Source: Progne subis subis (lineage: Eukaryota; Chordata; Aves; Passeriformes; Hirundinidae). Taken from it: 64,000 bases of DNA. Shown here one piece after another: positions 11,291-23,770 of this stretch. The stretch is from positions 1,480,001-1,544,000 of the forward strand of contig JAKJHU010000046.1 of NCBI GenBank assembly GCA_022316685.1. The letters run 5' to 3'. A program made the translations under genes and the position numbers. The notes under the pieces are model-generated. The model was not told the DNA's origin. It worked only from the letters and a program-made list of their open reading frames with translations, and searched no databases. The stretch's first letter is position 1, and every line of letters starts with the position of its first letter.

Positions 11291-14200
11291 AGACTCATAT
11301 TCACTAACAAGCACTACCAAAGACCTTGTCTCATAGCTGAGACAAGCAACGTAAGATCCACACAGCTGTAGGAAAATGTGGAATTGAAATAGGAAAGCAT
11401 TGCAGAGTTATACAAAATTTGCACTCCAGGCCGTGGCTGGGTATGATGTGCTTGATTCCAGAAAAACAAAATGCAAGAAATATATAAGAAAAAAGAAGCT
11501 TTTAAGGAACTTACTCTAGTGTCAATTTAAATTAGTAACAGGGTTTGGGCAGCTTAGCATAGACAAAATTAGTTACATTTCAAATAGTTTTCAGGAAGCA
11601 TTTGATATATTTCAAACCTCCTTTTGTGAATTTTATTTACATGAAGAATAACTTTTCTTACTTGTAATCCTGAACAAGGATTTATTGCAAATAAAAAAAA
11701 CCCAGTAGCACTGAAAACATTTTTCAAATCTAATTTAAAGAATTAATTTGAAACATTTCTACATATTATATAAGCTACCCAATTCTCTGCATCCACCTAA
11801 CACTCAAAATCATTCCAATATTATTGAATGTACAAGATTCTAAAATAGAAAAATCAGGGGGTTTCATTACATGAGACACAATTCTAAAAGTTGTTATCTT
11901 GAACAGCATCCACAAGACAGAATGTCTGTATAGTTTACTCCTGGATTAATCATTTTCCTGATCTAATAACATTGTTCAATAATCTATTACCTGCTCTCTT
12001 CCTACTAAATCAATGCAAATGTCCTCCAAAGCAGGCAACTTCTGTTAATTTATGTTGCAATATTTTACACAGTGCATTTATCAAATTCAAGTAACAATAA
12101 AGAGAACCTTGTTTAAGGATAGTAGAGGTGAAGCATGGTTAAAAAGTAATAATTGACATCCTAAAAAAGCCAACTCCAATGGAAGAGGTACAAAATGATT
12201 CCGTGTGGCCTGAATAGTCTGTTACAATAAAGACCCACCCCTAAAATACTTGATACCTTTACTATAAATGAAAAGATAACTTTGGGACAGGTTATGTTGC
12301 CACTTCCTTGCAGACTTAAAAACTATCCCAAGAACCCTGCTGAAGATGATGTTAACACCCTTAACACTTTGATCTTGAATTCTTTGATTTCTACCTGAAA
12401 TATATACACGCACCACTTAGCCTGGGACACAAGAGTTCTTGTTTAAAAAATTAAAGAAACTCATCTGCAAGTAAAGTTAATATGGACTCCTGAAACACGG
12501 GGTTTCCATGGGGTCTTAATGGGTCCAACCTGTCACCATTCTACACTTAAAATGCTCCTAAGCGTGTCCACCAACCTCTCAGGTAATGCTTGTTCAGAGA
12601 TGGGTTACAGCTGGCAGCATAAGGCTATGAACTTCTTCAGTTCTTTTCCTAAGTTTAGATTCTAGAGGAAAGAAATTGGGCTCCAGATGATGAGTGTTCT
12701 TTTTTGAGCAGTGAGATTCAGTAGTTTGACTCATTATCGTAATTCACATATACCAAGATGCAGCTCCATCCAAATCTGGCATTTACTTTGATGTTCAAAT
12801 CAAATGCATAGTGTTTGGCAACTATATATGCAGAATCTAAATTGACTGATCCATTTATCTGAAACTGGTATGTGTCCAAGACCACTCACAGATGTATCTC
12901 TCCTGCTCTAGTAGAAATTCCAACAAGAGGAAAAAGACATGTTAATCATAGCTGCTCCAAAATAACACATACAGCAAATATTGTGTGTTAAGACCATCTG
13001 ACTGCCCAGACACGTTTCAAAAGAAGTTCAGAAAAACCAGGTAAACTGATGGTAAAGGATACCTGTAATTCCATGAAATTTCATCTGTTTTTCCAGTTGC
13101 AGGGAGGTTCTCCTTTGCAGAGCAATCAGGACTGCCCCAACAACACATTTTATGATTACCATTTAATTTCTCATGAAAATTTCCGTCCTTTTTTTTTATT
13201 TAAGAGTGTTGCAAAACCTGGAGAGGTCAACAGTCTGATAGATAAGATAAACATGCCCTGGTGTCTCAGAGGAATTCCGGAGCAGAAATTCGTTTTGTTA
13301 AAAGAGATACTAAAGAGAACCTAATTCTGTGATGTCTCTTATCTGCCAGGGATCAAAAATACTGTCCATAGCTTGGCCTCTCAGATTTTCAAAAATAGAA
13401 TCCTTCAGAAGGGCAGCCACAGAAAAAGAGAAACGAACACGCTGTTGATTGGCGGCTGCACTCTGGCTTAGACTCACAGGAAAATGATATCAAGATGAAG
13501 AAGCAGAATTTCTCAAGTTCTCAATAAAAAATAGTGAGTTTCCCTTGAATTGAGATCCATGAGTTTTCACCATCAGAAAAATTTAAAATAAAATTCTAAT
13601 CTCCAGAAATACTAGGGACATCTTCAAACAGTTTACTCAGCTAGCAAGGCTATACCTTGACAACAGCAAAACAGCTTGAAAAGTGTCACAAAGGCCAGAA
13701 TAGCTGGGGATCCTAAGGGTCTTCCACTGGAATGTGTACCACCTTGCCATTGCCTTCAGGTGAGTTTCTGCAATGCTGAAAGGTTTTTGCTTACTGAAAG
13801 CACAGCCCAGCAGTGGCCCAGCTGCAGCCCAGCTCAGCTGGCAGGACCAGAAGCAGATGCTGAGGGCTGGTTCTTTTGCAAGGGTTCTCCTTAGCTGTGG
13901 GTGAAGAGAGAAACTTTCTACTTGTGAAACTACAGCCTTCAAATAACATAAATTGAAGATGATGGACACAACTGTTGGTAGAACTCCAAGTTCAGAGTCT
14001 CTACACAGCTAGAAACGGGATCAACAGACAGGTTTACATATGTCAAAAAATTCTACTGTCCCAGTCATTAGGACTGCTATGATTCTGTCCCTTAGAGGGA
14101 AGCTCCTGCACCTGGAAACCACTTCAGCATGGAAAAAAGCAAACTGACTCCGTGGATGCTCGTTTCCCTGATCTGACTGCACGCATTGCTGGCTCTGACA

Positions 14201-14794
14201 CAGAATATGAGGAGTCAAAGAGGGTCTGAGGATTAATGAGCAACATTTTGACAGCATTACTTATCACATATGGATTAGCAGTAGTTTTACCAAAGTACAG
14301 GTTTAATGGATCATTTCTCTGGAGAACTAAAAAAAAATCAAATGTAATAACTAGGAGGGATAAGTTCTGTTAACTGGAAACAAAAAAACTTATAGAGCAA
14401 AGCAGTTTCTCCACATTGCTTCCCTGGGAGGTCAGTACTTCAACAAACGGTGTTGTAAGTCAGAATATGACCGTTAAACCTGAAAATAACACACTTTGAT
14501 GCGGCTGCAAAATTATCACCAGAAGGCTGTTATAAATGGGGTGGCTTAAGTTTATAAATAAGGCAAGGTTTTAGAGATCAATTAATGCCTTTGGGAAAAC
14601 CATAGATGCTATTTATCTATCTTTCAAATATTTTAGGTATGCTGCAATCATATTTTTTCTACTACTTTTACAAGCTTATTTCCCGCTTTTAGGAAAATTC
14701 TGAAAAAAAATTAAAATTAGCAAAATATTTTTGCAACCCTTACATATATTTATGCCCCATCGCATAAGCTTCATAATATAGTGCACAATTAGCT

Positions 14795-14885
14795 TTTAAT
14801 TTAATGTCATTACCTCAACTCTAAATTATAATTAAAAATAAAAATTAAAAAATTAAAATAATAAAAAATAAAATACAAATTTTAA
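14795..14885. repeat. A/T low-complexity tract
   Basis: aaaataaaaattaaaaaatt and similar words make up a nearly G/C-free stretch. Confidence 0.85.
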
Positions 14886-16540
14886 TCAGTAATAGTTGAG
14901 AAGTCCATTCTAAATACCCTCAATGTGTATTTTCATGAAGGAAAAATCTCTTTCCATTATTTACTTATACATAGCAAGTTTTCAATTTTCTTAAGGACAC
15001 ATCAGTGGGTTAAACTTGTTCTTATAAAATCTACAGAAAGAATCCTGGTAACAGAAGATTATATAGCTAATTGGAAATAAGAGAGGGTTCAAATGTCTAA
15101 TTTTGCTCTTCTTTGTTGAAGCAAGCCAGAAAAATGAAACTAGCTAATAGATTTATAATGAGATGTGAAACTCTCTTGAGGGAATAAAAATATTATATGA
15201 GCTATATAAACAGAGTGAAGGAAGGTGTTGACAGAGAAAGATAACATGAGAAAAAGAACAAGGCTGAAACTGCAGTTTTGAAAAAAACAGTGCTACGCAA
15301 CAGTACAGAAAAATAGGTTAGCATAATAAAGATATTGCCAATTCTATTCCAAAACCCCTGAACCATGTTTTCAAGATTCTGAACATCAGCATGGACCTAC
15401 TACTGTCTCCTTAATTACCCTTCCCTTTTCTCCCCTTTTAGGAACCCTTTGTTCAGACTCAAATTTGTAAGCACAGGAAGCATCAATACATACTCTGAAA
15501 GCATCAATGCATAGTCTTTAGGTAAAAACTGCCACTTTTATATAAAAACCTCTGTCCAGCAACATTTACAGCTAATATACAACTTATCCATGCATAATAA
15601 CATTTAAGTCAGTTAATGACTGTTTCTTTGCTGTATCCTGCGAGACCCTAACAGCATTGACTGCTTGTGTCTGATGAAACAGAGAGGTTATCAGGCCTTC
15701 TCCTTCAAAGTCCTTCGCACCACCACGGATTAGCCTCTCATCTAATCAGATCTAGTGATTGTGTTGTCTGAGAAAGCTGGACCAGCTCAGTGATTAACAG
15801 CCCACAGAACTCACTCTTGCTCTGGATGTAAAATTGCTAAATCTGAGTAAAGGGGGCAGATGACATCATGTGATAAGGGCAGGTGAGAGAGGTCTGCATC
15901 GGCTCACACTTAGATGTTTTCCATGGCGGTAACACGGCACTGCAGCTTTACAATCCACTGCAAGGACTACCTGTATCGGGGGAGAATCTCCAGCACACGG
16001 TGGCATAAGAGGCTTTAGCATAACCTGACAATATTCTGAATCAGAAACTGGCTAAACCTGCCCCAAACAGGGCTTGAAATGTGGAGGCATTGAATTAACC
16101 TTAGCAATACTGGGAAACAAAGCTTTATTGAAACATATTTTTCACCTACATTGTTGTCTACAAATATCTCTGCAAAATTGAAAAGTTCTGAATTTACACT
16201 GATTTAATTAAGTATTTGTGAACATTTCAGCCTCTATTTCTTCTTGTTTGTATCAACTGTGTAATTCAATTTTACTCATACTCTTGGTTTTGCAGTTCTT
16301 AAATGATAGATATTATATATTATACATTTTTGCCCTAGTGATGTGAGTATTAAAAGGCATATATAGTTTACCTTTAAAAGGATTTCAGAGACATATATTA
16401 ATATTACACTGAAAACTGAAAGCCAGGTTCTGCAGGTCTTTTTCACCAAACAGGTGAGTTTTGTCCAAAATGTATTCAGCAGCTGAACACATTTCAGGAC
16501 ACTTAACTGCAGAAAAAAGTTAGAATTCAATTTTGCTTGT

Positions 16541-16700
16541 TCCTGGCTCTGCTCTTGCTGTATGACCTTGGGCAAATAACCTTTCAATTGTCCACCTGTA
16601 AAGCAGTCAAGACTACACATCCACCTTATTGGTTTATTCTGAGCTTTAATGTGTATGAAGTGTTATGAGATGCTCTGGGAAGTGCTACAAAGTGAAAAGG
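16541..16700 (+). mobile_element. MIR-like CORE-SINE, ancient
   Basis: tcctggctctgc, then tgtatgaccttgggcaaata, then acctttcaattgtccacctg and taaag follow the order of the MIR core (tRNA-derived SINE). The 3' part, gtgttatgagatgctctggg then aagtgctacaaagtg, resembles the tail of amniote MIR copies. It is heavily diverged, as expected for an insertion predating the bird-mammal split. The small ORFs over it are not genes. Confidence 0.7.
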
Positions 16701-16948
16701 GTTATCAATCATCGTCAGTAAAACACAAGCGGCTGAAATACAGAGGAATCTGCCTTCCTCTCTCAAAGGACTGTGTTCCATCTTGTGCTGTGTGTTCTCC
16801 AGTATTCACAGTCTTAAAAGTATCTCAACACTGCATAACATAAGGAAGGATAAATATCCCTAAGCATTCTGAGAGACTACCAGAAAATATTTTCAGTTTT
16901 AAGAAGTGAAGTCTGTTGGAAAGTATAAACTTTGCTTCTAAATACCTG

Positions 16949-16973
16949 CTTGTTTCCCGTAACAGGAAACAAG
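16949..16973. repeat. Hairpin, 9-bp perfect arms
   Basis: CTTGTTTCC (16949-16957) and GGAAACAAG (16965-16973) flank a 7-nt loop. Short perfect repeats of this size can occur by chance. Confidence 0.85.
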
Positions 16974-17362
16974 AAAGACATTTTTCCAGAAAGGGTTCCT
17001 AAATTGCTTAAATAGCTAGACATTAGCTGAAGGCAGCACTAAATATAAATTTAAATACTTGGCTCTCAATTTTCCTTTCATTCATAATGTACTAGATAAA
17101 CTATACTAAAATAATTACTTGCTTATTACTCATGAATTTCAGTGCAGCAGCTGAGACAATGTAGATAAATAAGATGATTAATTGAGACAGAATGAATCAC
17201 AACAAAATATGTTGTTGTAAAAGGTATGGTTAACTCCACAGTGATTCATATAATTTCAGATAACAGGGCTTTTATCAAAAATGGCTGCAAGGTTGGGAAA
17301 TGATTTAAAAGCATTTTATCTTAGAGAGCCATTGCAGTTCACATGGGAGGGGAAAAAAAGGG

Positions 17363-17383
17363 AAAAAAAAAAAAAAAAAAAAA
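17363..17383 (+). repeat. A homopolymer within a purine tract
   Basis: About 21 A residues lie inside a longer all-purine stretch (about 17345-17400, ggggaaaaaaaggg then A run then gagaggagagaagaag). Confidence 0.9.
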
Positions 17384-20300
17384 GAGAGGAGAGAAGAAGC
17401 AGCAGATTCAGTGTCTGCAGCTGAAATAGCCTTGGGCTGTTTCAGCATCCTTCCCACAGCACATCTTTACAACACGCCACTGACATTATCAACCTCCCTT
17501 GTGCTAGAGACCCTCTAATTTTTCAGATGGCCACAATTCATTAGATATTCCTGAATGTCTAATATTAGCACTGAAAAAATTAATTCTATTAATTAAGGAG
17601 CAATATTCCAACACTATAGCTCTCCTGTAATTGAAAACACAACTATCACAGGAAATAGGCATCAAAATTCTACAAAGACATCAAGGAAAAATAGTATTTA
17701 TTTTTCTTCCGTTCAGAATTACAATTTTTAATTCCCAGGCTCCCTCCAAAGACTTTGCAGAAATCTTAAACATAGGATTTATAAAAAGAAATACTACATG
17801 TTTACTGCAGTTTAGAAAAGTAAACACTGGCAGCAGCTGACCTTAAAAACCTCTACCTGTTAAAATAGAAGGGAGGATGAGATGTCTCCTCACAAATTTT
17901 TTTCCCATGTGCATTTAATAAACTGGGTCAGAATATCTGAGTACGATTTTTAACTGAACCACAGAGTCCCTGTAGGGAACTGTGCAAACCTCAGTCTCTC
18001 ACCCAGCCTAGGAACTGAAGATAATTACCCTCACCTGTGGGGCACATTTCTGAGAACTGAAAGTACAATGAAAAAGAAAATACCAGTATATAAACTGAAA
18101 TGCAAAACACTAACACCCACCTTAATGTCATTTAAGATGATTAATGTTTCTGAAAATTTAATTCCAAGTGAAGAGATATAGAAGGTAAAGGCCAAACTCT
18201 TAAGGATGATAACTTGCCAACAACCAGTGACTGAAAATAACTTCTCAACATAGACCAGGTCCAGCAAGATAAAAAGAAAATGTTTCTTAAGGACTCTTTA
18301 CATAACATACGTGCAAGTTAGCAGTACTAGAATAAGCCTCTTCAAGATACTCAGTTTCAAATACCAGCTATTATTTGCCTTTCAATAATCATTCCCAACA
18401 TTCAAAAATAATTATAAATGCTTACTTGAAAACACTTCAAACAGAAACATCAACTCAGTGATATGTAAGGCATGACCATCCATCCTTTGCCATGTTCCTC
18501 ACTTCTTAGTCCCATCTGATACTGAAGTACAGACTGAAATGTTGGTCTCCCTTTCATTATTTATTGAAAGTCAAACTTTATTTCCCTTTTTCCACACACC
18601 AAATTACATCTGCCATCTGATTTTCTCCTGACTCCTACTTCTTAATTGTTTCCTCAAAATCAGACCACTTACCAGTGTGAAAGGACATTTGTGGCTGGAA
18701 AGCTATCTGCTAGGTCTAGAAACAGTAGGAATTGCACTGTGTAGATTCAAATCAATTCAGTTATGCCATTATGAACGCACACTAGTCTGAAGAGAATCAC
18801 CATGAGGCTCATTTATCTTACAAAAGCGATTATGTCTCATTCAAGATTCTTCTGGGCTGTGGGCAGGTTCTTAAGCCTGCAGGTATCAATCTAATCCCAG
18901 GTGATAACGCAGCAGAGGAAATTTGCAAGTGGAACTGAAGGTTGCTCTCAGTGTCATATCTTAATGTAATATATCAAATTATGTGCAGTGAGAGTTTACA
19001 GCAGGGGAATAGACAAATTTCTTTGGAAACTGCCATTTAGGTGTAAATCCTAGTGTGCTGAACACAGTTTATGCCAGAAAACTTATCAGTATTTCTATTC
19101 CCTTCCTCAGTTAAAATAAGCACAAAACTACAGATTGCCTGCAAGTTCACAGTAAGGAGAACGTTAATCTCACCAAAACCCCAGCAAACCTTCAGTTTTA
19201 GATCTACTGTTTTTCACGGCCATTGAAGAGAATTTTCCATGTCATTAAAGAGACTTCTCTTTATAGGGGCTTACAAAGGGCATTAAAGGCTGTTGTCCAA
19301 ACCACCTACATTTGTAGGGATCCTTCTGTTAGCATTTGACACCTCATTTGAAAATATTTTAAATAATGAGGCACACTATACCATTCCAGTATAATTGTGA
19401 AGAGGAAATGATGACAAGACCCATTTGATATCTTATTCCATTCAAAGGCACTCATCTCTTTCAAGCTCAGGATTTCTAACTCTAGAACCACGACTAAAGT
19501 TACTGTCATTGCTTCTAAAAGGTACAAGTCTTGTACACGACCTGCTTTCTTTTCAGCACATTTGCTGTCACACCAACAGCAATTTCCCAACAGGCTCTCA
19601 GATGCTCTGTCTTTGCAAACTTGAGCTTATAATCCTGTAATTCATGTGTTTAGATATTGGGTGTTTAGAAGTAACAGCTCTGTACACTAGAGAGGAAGAG
19701 GATCAATTTTAAAAGAATAATTCTTATCTTAATTTTCTTTATTATTTTGTACTTAAAAAAAAAAAATCACTATTTCTCTTCTACATAACCCCTCCAAGCT
19801 CTACTGATAGCTGTACACTGAATACCACAAGTTACATCACTGGCTTACTGTTCTTGTTGTAAAGCACTAGATGAAAAGCTCCACGTGTCTGTAACTCCAG
19901 AGTCCCTAAATTCTAAAATTTTTCACTGATGCCCTGTCTACACATAGCAAGAGAACACAGATCTTTACCACATCAATACCGACAAATATTCCTTGGAGTC
20001 ATGAACTGGTGCCAGCTGCAAAGATCAATTATGTGAAAGCCTTGCAGTGTCCCTTAAATCCTGAAGAAACTGCTACCCAGGTGCACATGCAAAAATAGAG
20101 ACTGTTCCCCCAAGGAAGCCCCTTCCCTGAGGAGATGTCATTGTAACCCACACCTTTTGGGGAGACTGGAAACTCAATTCAGATTCTCGTGTCGAGTATT
20201 GACTTTGATGGATCAAGTATTTCATGTACATCAACATTCAGCCCTAACCAGGAAAATGAAAAGTGATACATACAAATTTAGTCTCCTTTACATGCCTAGA

Positions 20301-20469
20301 ATAATTCCTGTGTCGGAAACTTTCGACAGATAAAGTAGTAAAGATGTTACTTTCAAAGCTTCCACTCGTTTGACCATTCTCTTACTGAAAGCTACTCTGA
20401 GGTGTAAAGTATGTATTCTAAAGTGAGTTTTTACAGCTGAATTAAGCAGCAACTTGTGACAAAGCAGTT

Positions 20470-20575
20470 ATCATCAGGAGATAATTGACCTTATTTGAGA
20501 GTTAAGCATCCTGAGGCAAAGTAGAGTGTGCTTAATCCTGGCAGGTTAATTATCCAATGATTACGGTAGCTTGGA
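20470..20575. promoter_or_regulatory. Possible enhancer-like element (homeodomain motifs)
   Basis: Closely spaced agataattgacc (20479), cttaatcc (20531, OTX/bicoid-like), ggttaattatcc (20544) and ccaatgatta (20554) sites lie in non-repetitive sequence about 3 kb from the ADK exon. Such clusters are common in conserved vertebrate non-coding elements, but motif density alone is weak evidence. Confidence 0.2.
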
Positions 20576-20721
20576 AGGTATTACTGCTAAGAACCATTTG
20601 CAAAATGACGCTATTAAAAAAACTTTAATTTAATAAAAATTAAAAGCAATGACAATAATCAAGTTCTTCAGTCATGTATTGCTACATAATGACTGCAGAA
20701 TCGCCCTACTTGGTTAGATGC

Positions 20722-20746
20722 AATGACCATATAATGACCATATAAT
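20722..20746. repeat. Short tandem duplication
   Basis: The word aatgaccatat is present twice in immediate succession, a simple replication-slippage duplication. Confidence 0.8.
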
Positions 20747-21429
20747 TACTCCTTTTCTGAATGTTCTGTACTAAATTTGTTATATGAAGTACCGTTAATA
20801 AATACAAAAAATTCAAGACAAGATGTTTAGGTAGGTTACAGATGAGATTAAAATAAATTATCAAAACACCAGTGGTCACTGAGTTAATGCTGAAATTGAC
20901 AGATATACTGAGCTGTTACCACAGCATTCAGTGTCTAAACTGCAGTTAAGGGTATGCTGGCATTTACATTCAAAACTAGAATATTTATTCTGAGAGGTTT
21001 ATAACTTGCCCATTTTAATTACCATCTGGCTGAAACTTGAAATAACCAATCTCCATTCAGATGTAAATTTTTAAGTAGAAGATGTAATTTAAAATCACTT
21101 TGCCAATTGTTTTTAGTTTAGGAATGGCAGCAATTTGGAATTTTGCTGCACTTGGATGTTTTTGTATTACTCAAAAAATAAACAGCTCAGTGCTTAACAA
21201 CAGAATTTTATTGGACTATAATGTGAAGATAAATATAGGGAAGAATAAAATTGTGTCTAAATGTATTGTTTGTACTAATGAACTAACAACCACACAACTT
21301 AGTATGCCTTGCTTATTTATTAACTTATGCACTTACACTGATGGAAAATGTAGCACAAAGCAAAAGAAAATCACACCAAATGGACAAAAATTTGGTGTTG
21401 GCTAGCTGAAGTGGTTCATGGCCCATCAA

Positions 21430-21452
21430 GATATACACAAACACACACACAC
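21430..21452 (+). repeat. Short (CA)n repeat
   Basis: About ten CA-type units (acacaaacacacacacacac) occur in otherwise unique intron sequence. Confidence 0.85.
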
Positions 21453-23249
21453 AGAAAAAATCCTGAATGTGCTTGTAGCTGAAATTCATATGGCAGGAAA
21501 GAAAAAGCACCAAAACCAAGGGCAGAAGCTACCAGAAGGCAGAACCTGTCAGACTGAGCTTTGAGTATTGCAACTACTCTTTATCAAAAAACCATATAAA
21601 GAGAGCAGAAATACTGACAATGAGAAGACACAGAAGCCATGCAAAACTGGAAGTACATCATGCCAAGAGCATGGTTTCAAGTCACACAGAGAGGCAAGAC
21701 AAAAAACCACTGCAAGCAGCATTTGAACAACTCCAAAGCAGCAATAGCCAGCAGGAAGCTGAGACTGAAAATGACCAGGGTTTCATGATTAGTGTAAGTA
21801 ACAAAGAGGCTGGTACTTGGAAGTATTTATATATATAGTACCACCAAGTTTAAGGATGATCATTTAAGTTTAAATAGTATCTTTTGTCCTGAAAGACACC
21901 AAAATGCTTCAGAAATTATATACAGAAAATGCAGTGAGTCTTTCAACTTTAACATGCAGGTGAATAATACCATAACAAACTGAGATGACAGAGGGAATTA
22001 ACCTAGTCTGAATAAAATTTCTGAAATGGGACTGTCACCTGTATCGCGGGCTACTGCTTATAAAGTACACAAATACACAAAAAGTAACAACATGAAAAAT
22101 AGCACCTAATGAACCACTATGATCTGAGTTATCCTAATAGGTCAGTGGAGCAATATTTATACAAAAGATCTTCAAGTTTTAATCCCAGAAGTTTCTATGA
22201 AACTCTTCTACTCCAAATTACTTTTTCTGTGAAATCTGACAATTTTGTGTCGAGTTTATGCTGGTATTAAATAAAAATACTCAATATACTTTTTGTGAGG
22301 ACTGTATCAAGGTGTACAAGGGTAACAGTTGGAAACAGCAAGAACAAGTCTGGAAAATATTTTTTCTGTCTAGTTAACCTTAGTTAAAAACGTTTCCCTT
22401 AGCCCAATGAATTAAAATACATTGCAATTTTCTTTGTTTTAAAATTAGGTATTATTATTTTTTTTAAAGTCCTGTATCTATAACAATGCTAGCCCCTCTG
22501 TGGACATGTGGACAATAGTTTAAAAATTGACTTGTATTGGTGCAAGTCCCTCTGTCACAATCAGAAATAACCACTGACAGGAGTAAGTTGCTTTTCCATC
22601 ATTTTCTTGTACTCATGTAGTTATCTGGAGTGACAAACCCACATTTCATTTAGGTGCGTCACACATTTCATGGCTTTTTTCAACCATTTCCTTCTGAGAA
22701 AACTAATAAATATTTAAGAACACTTTCTCAAGTGAAGGAAAATCAAAAATTATGAGGGAACTCTGAATTAATTTGGTCTATTAATATGGACTTCCAGGCA
22801 GAATTTCATGCAATCTGTTTGCCAACTTACACAGCAAAGATAAGGCTTCCTTTGATGGGCTGCCATAAAATCAATGAGAACCTTTTAAACCAACTCTCTA
22901 TTTCTTAGTTTTCTCCTTTCACATCTCCCCAAAGAGTCATCTTCATCACAGAAAATGCCATTAATAGCAGCACAGTGAGTACGGAATCAAGTTCCAGGAG
23001 TTCAGAGCCCTTCATATGTTTTCTTCCAGCCAAGTTAAATTCAGGGTGAGGATATTATGCACATGGATAGTTATTACAAAGCACCAATGTGTTGGGTATT
23101 TCCTGCGAGAATAAGCAAGTTGTAAACTTCTAACAGCTGAAGTGACCTCTTTGGCATTGACTGAAATATCCCAGTTCAGTGACCACAGATTTAACTTTCT
23201 AGTGACACCTCACATGGTCACATTCTCTCTATAAAAAAGGAGCATCACG

Positions 23250-23500
23250 AATCACAGAATCATCAAGGTTGGAAAAGACCTTCAAGTTCATCAAGTCTAA
23301 CCTTTGGCTGACCATCACCCCATCAACTGGATCTGCAGCACTAAGTGCCACATCCAGTCTTTCCTTGAACACCTCCAGGGAAGGTGACTCCACCACCTCC
23401 CTGGGCAGTTTGTTCCAGTGCTTGACAACCTTTCAGTGAAGAAATTCTTCCTGATAGGCAACCTGAACCTCCACTGGCCCAGCTTGAGGCTATGTCCCAG
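23250..23500 (-). mobile_element. CR1 LINE 3' end, close to the ADK exon
   Basis: The plus strand starts atcacagaatcatcaaggtt then ggaaaagaccttcaag, and continues through tccttgaacacctccaggg, ctgggcagtttgttccag and cccagcttgaggctatgtcc. These are the standard reverse-complement landmarks of the last roughly 250 bp of CR1. The 3' end lies at about 23250 and the 5' truncation at about 23500, roughly 70 nt past the ADK splice donor, in the same orientation as the gene. It is among the better preserved copies in the window. Confidence 0.93.
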
Positions 23501-23529
23501 GGAAGCAGGCTCTGAGACACAAACACCTA

Positions 23530-23770
<241 letters not shown>

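Larger units (their letters stand above)
10692..16540 (-). other. ADK: Probable ADK intron
   Basis: After the LTR and the CpG-richer patch, this is unique AT-rich DNA with a low-complexity tract at 14795. The longest frames, at 13049-13324 (plus) and 13637-13969 (minus), have no recognisable family. Confidence 0.6.
16701..23249 (-). other. ADK: Probable ADK intron, immediately downstream of the exon
   Basis: Mostly unique sequence with the purine/A tract at 17345, the hairpin at 16949, the enhancer-like stretch at 20470, a small tandem duplication at 20722 and a (CA)n run at 21430. I searched by eye for the next ADK coding segment (the one following N-E-T) and did not find it. Confidence 0.65.

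Noticed and set aside
13637..13969. 110-codon minus-strand frame in ADK orientation
   Set aside because: Checked as a candidate ADK or alternative exon; the translation does not resemble any part of ADK or another family I know.
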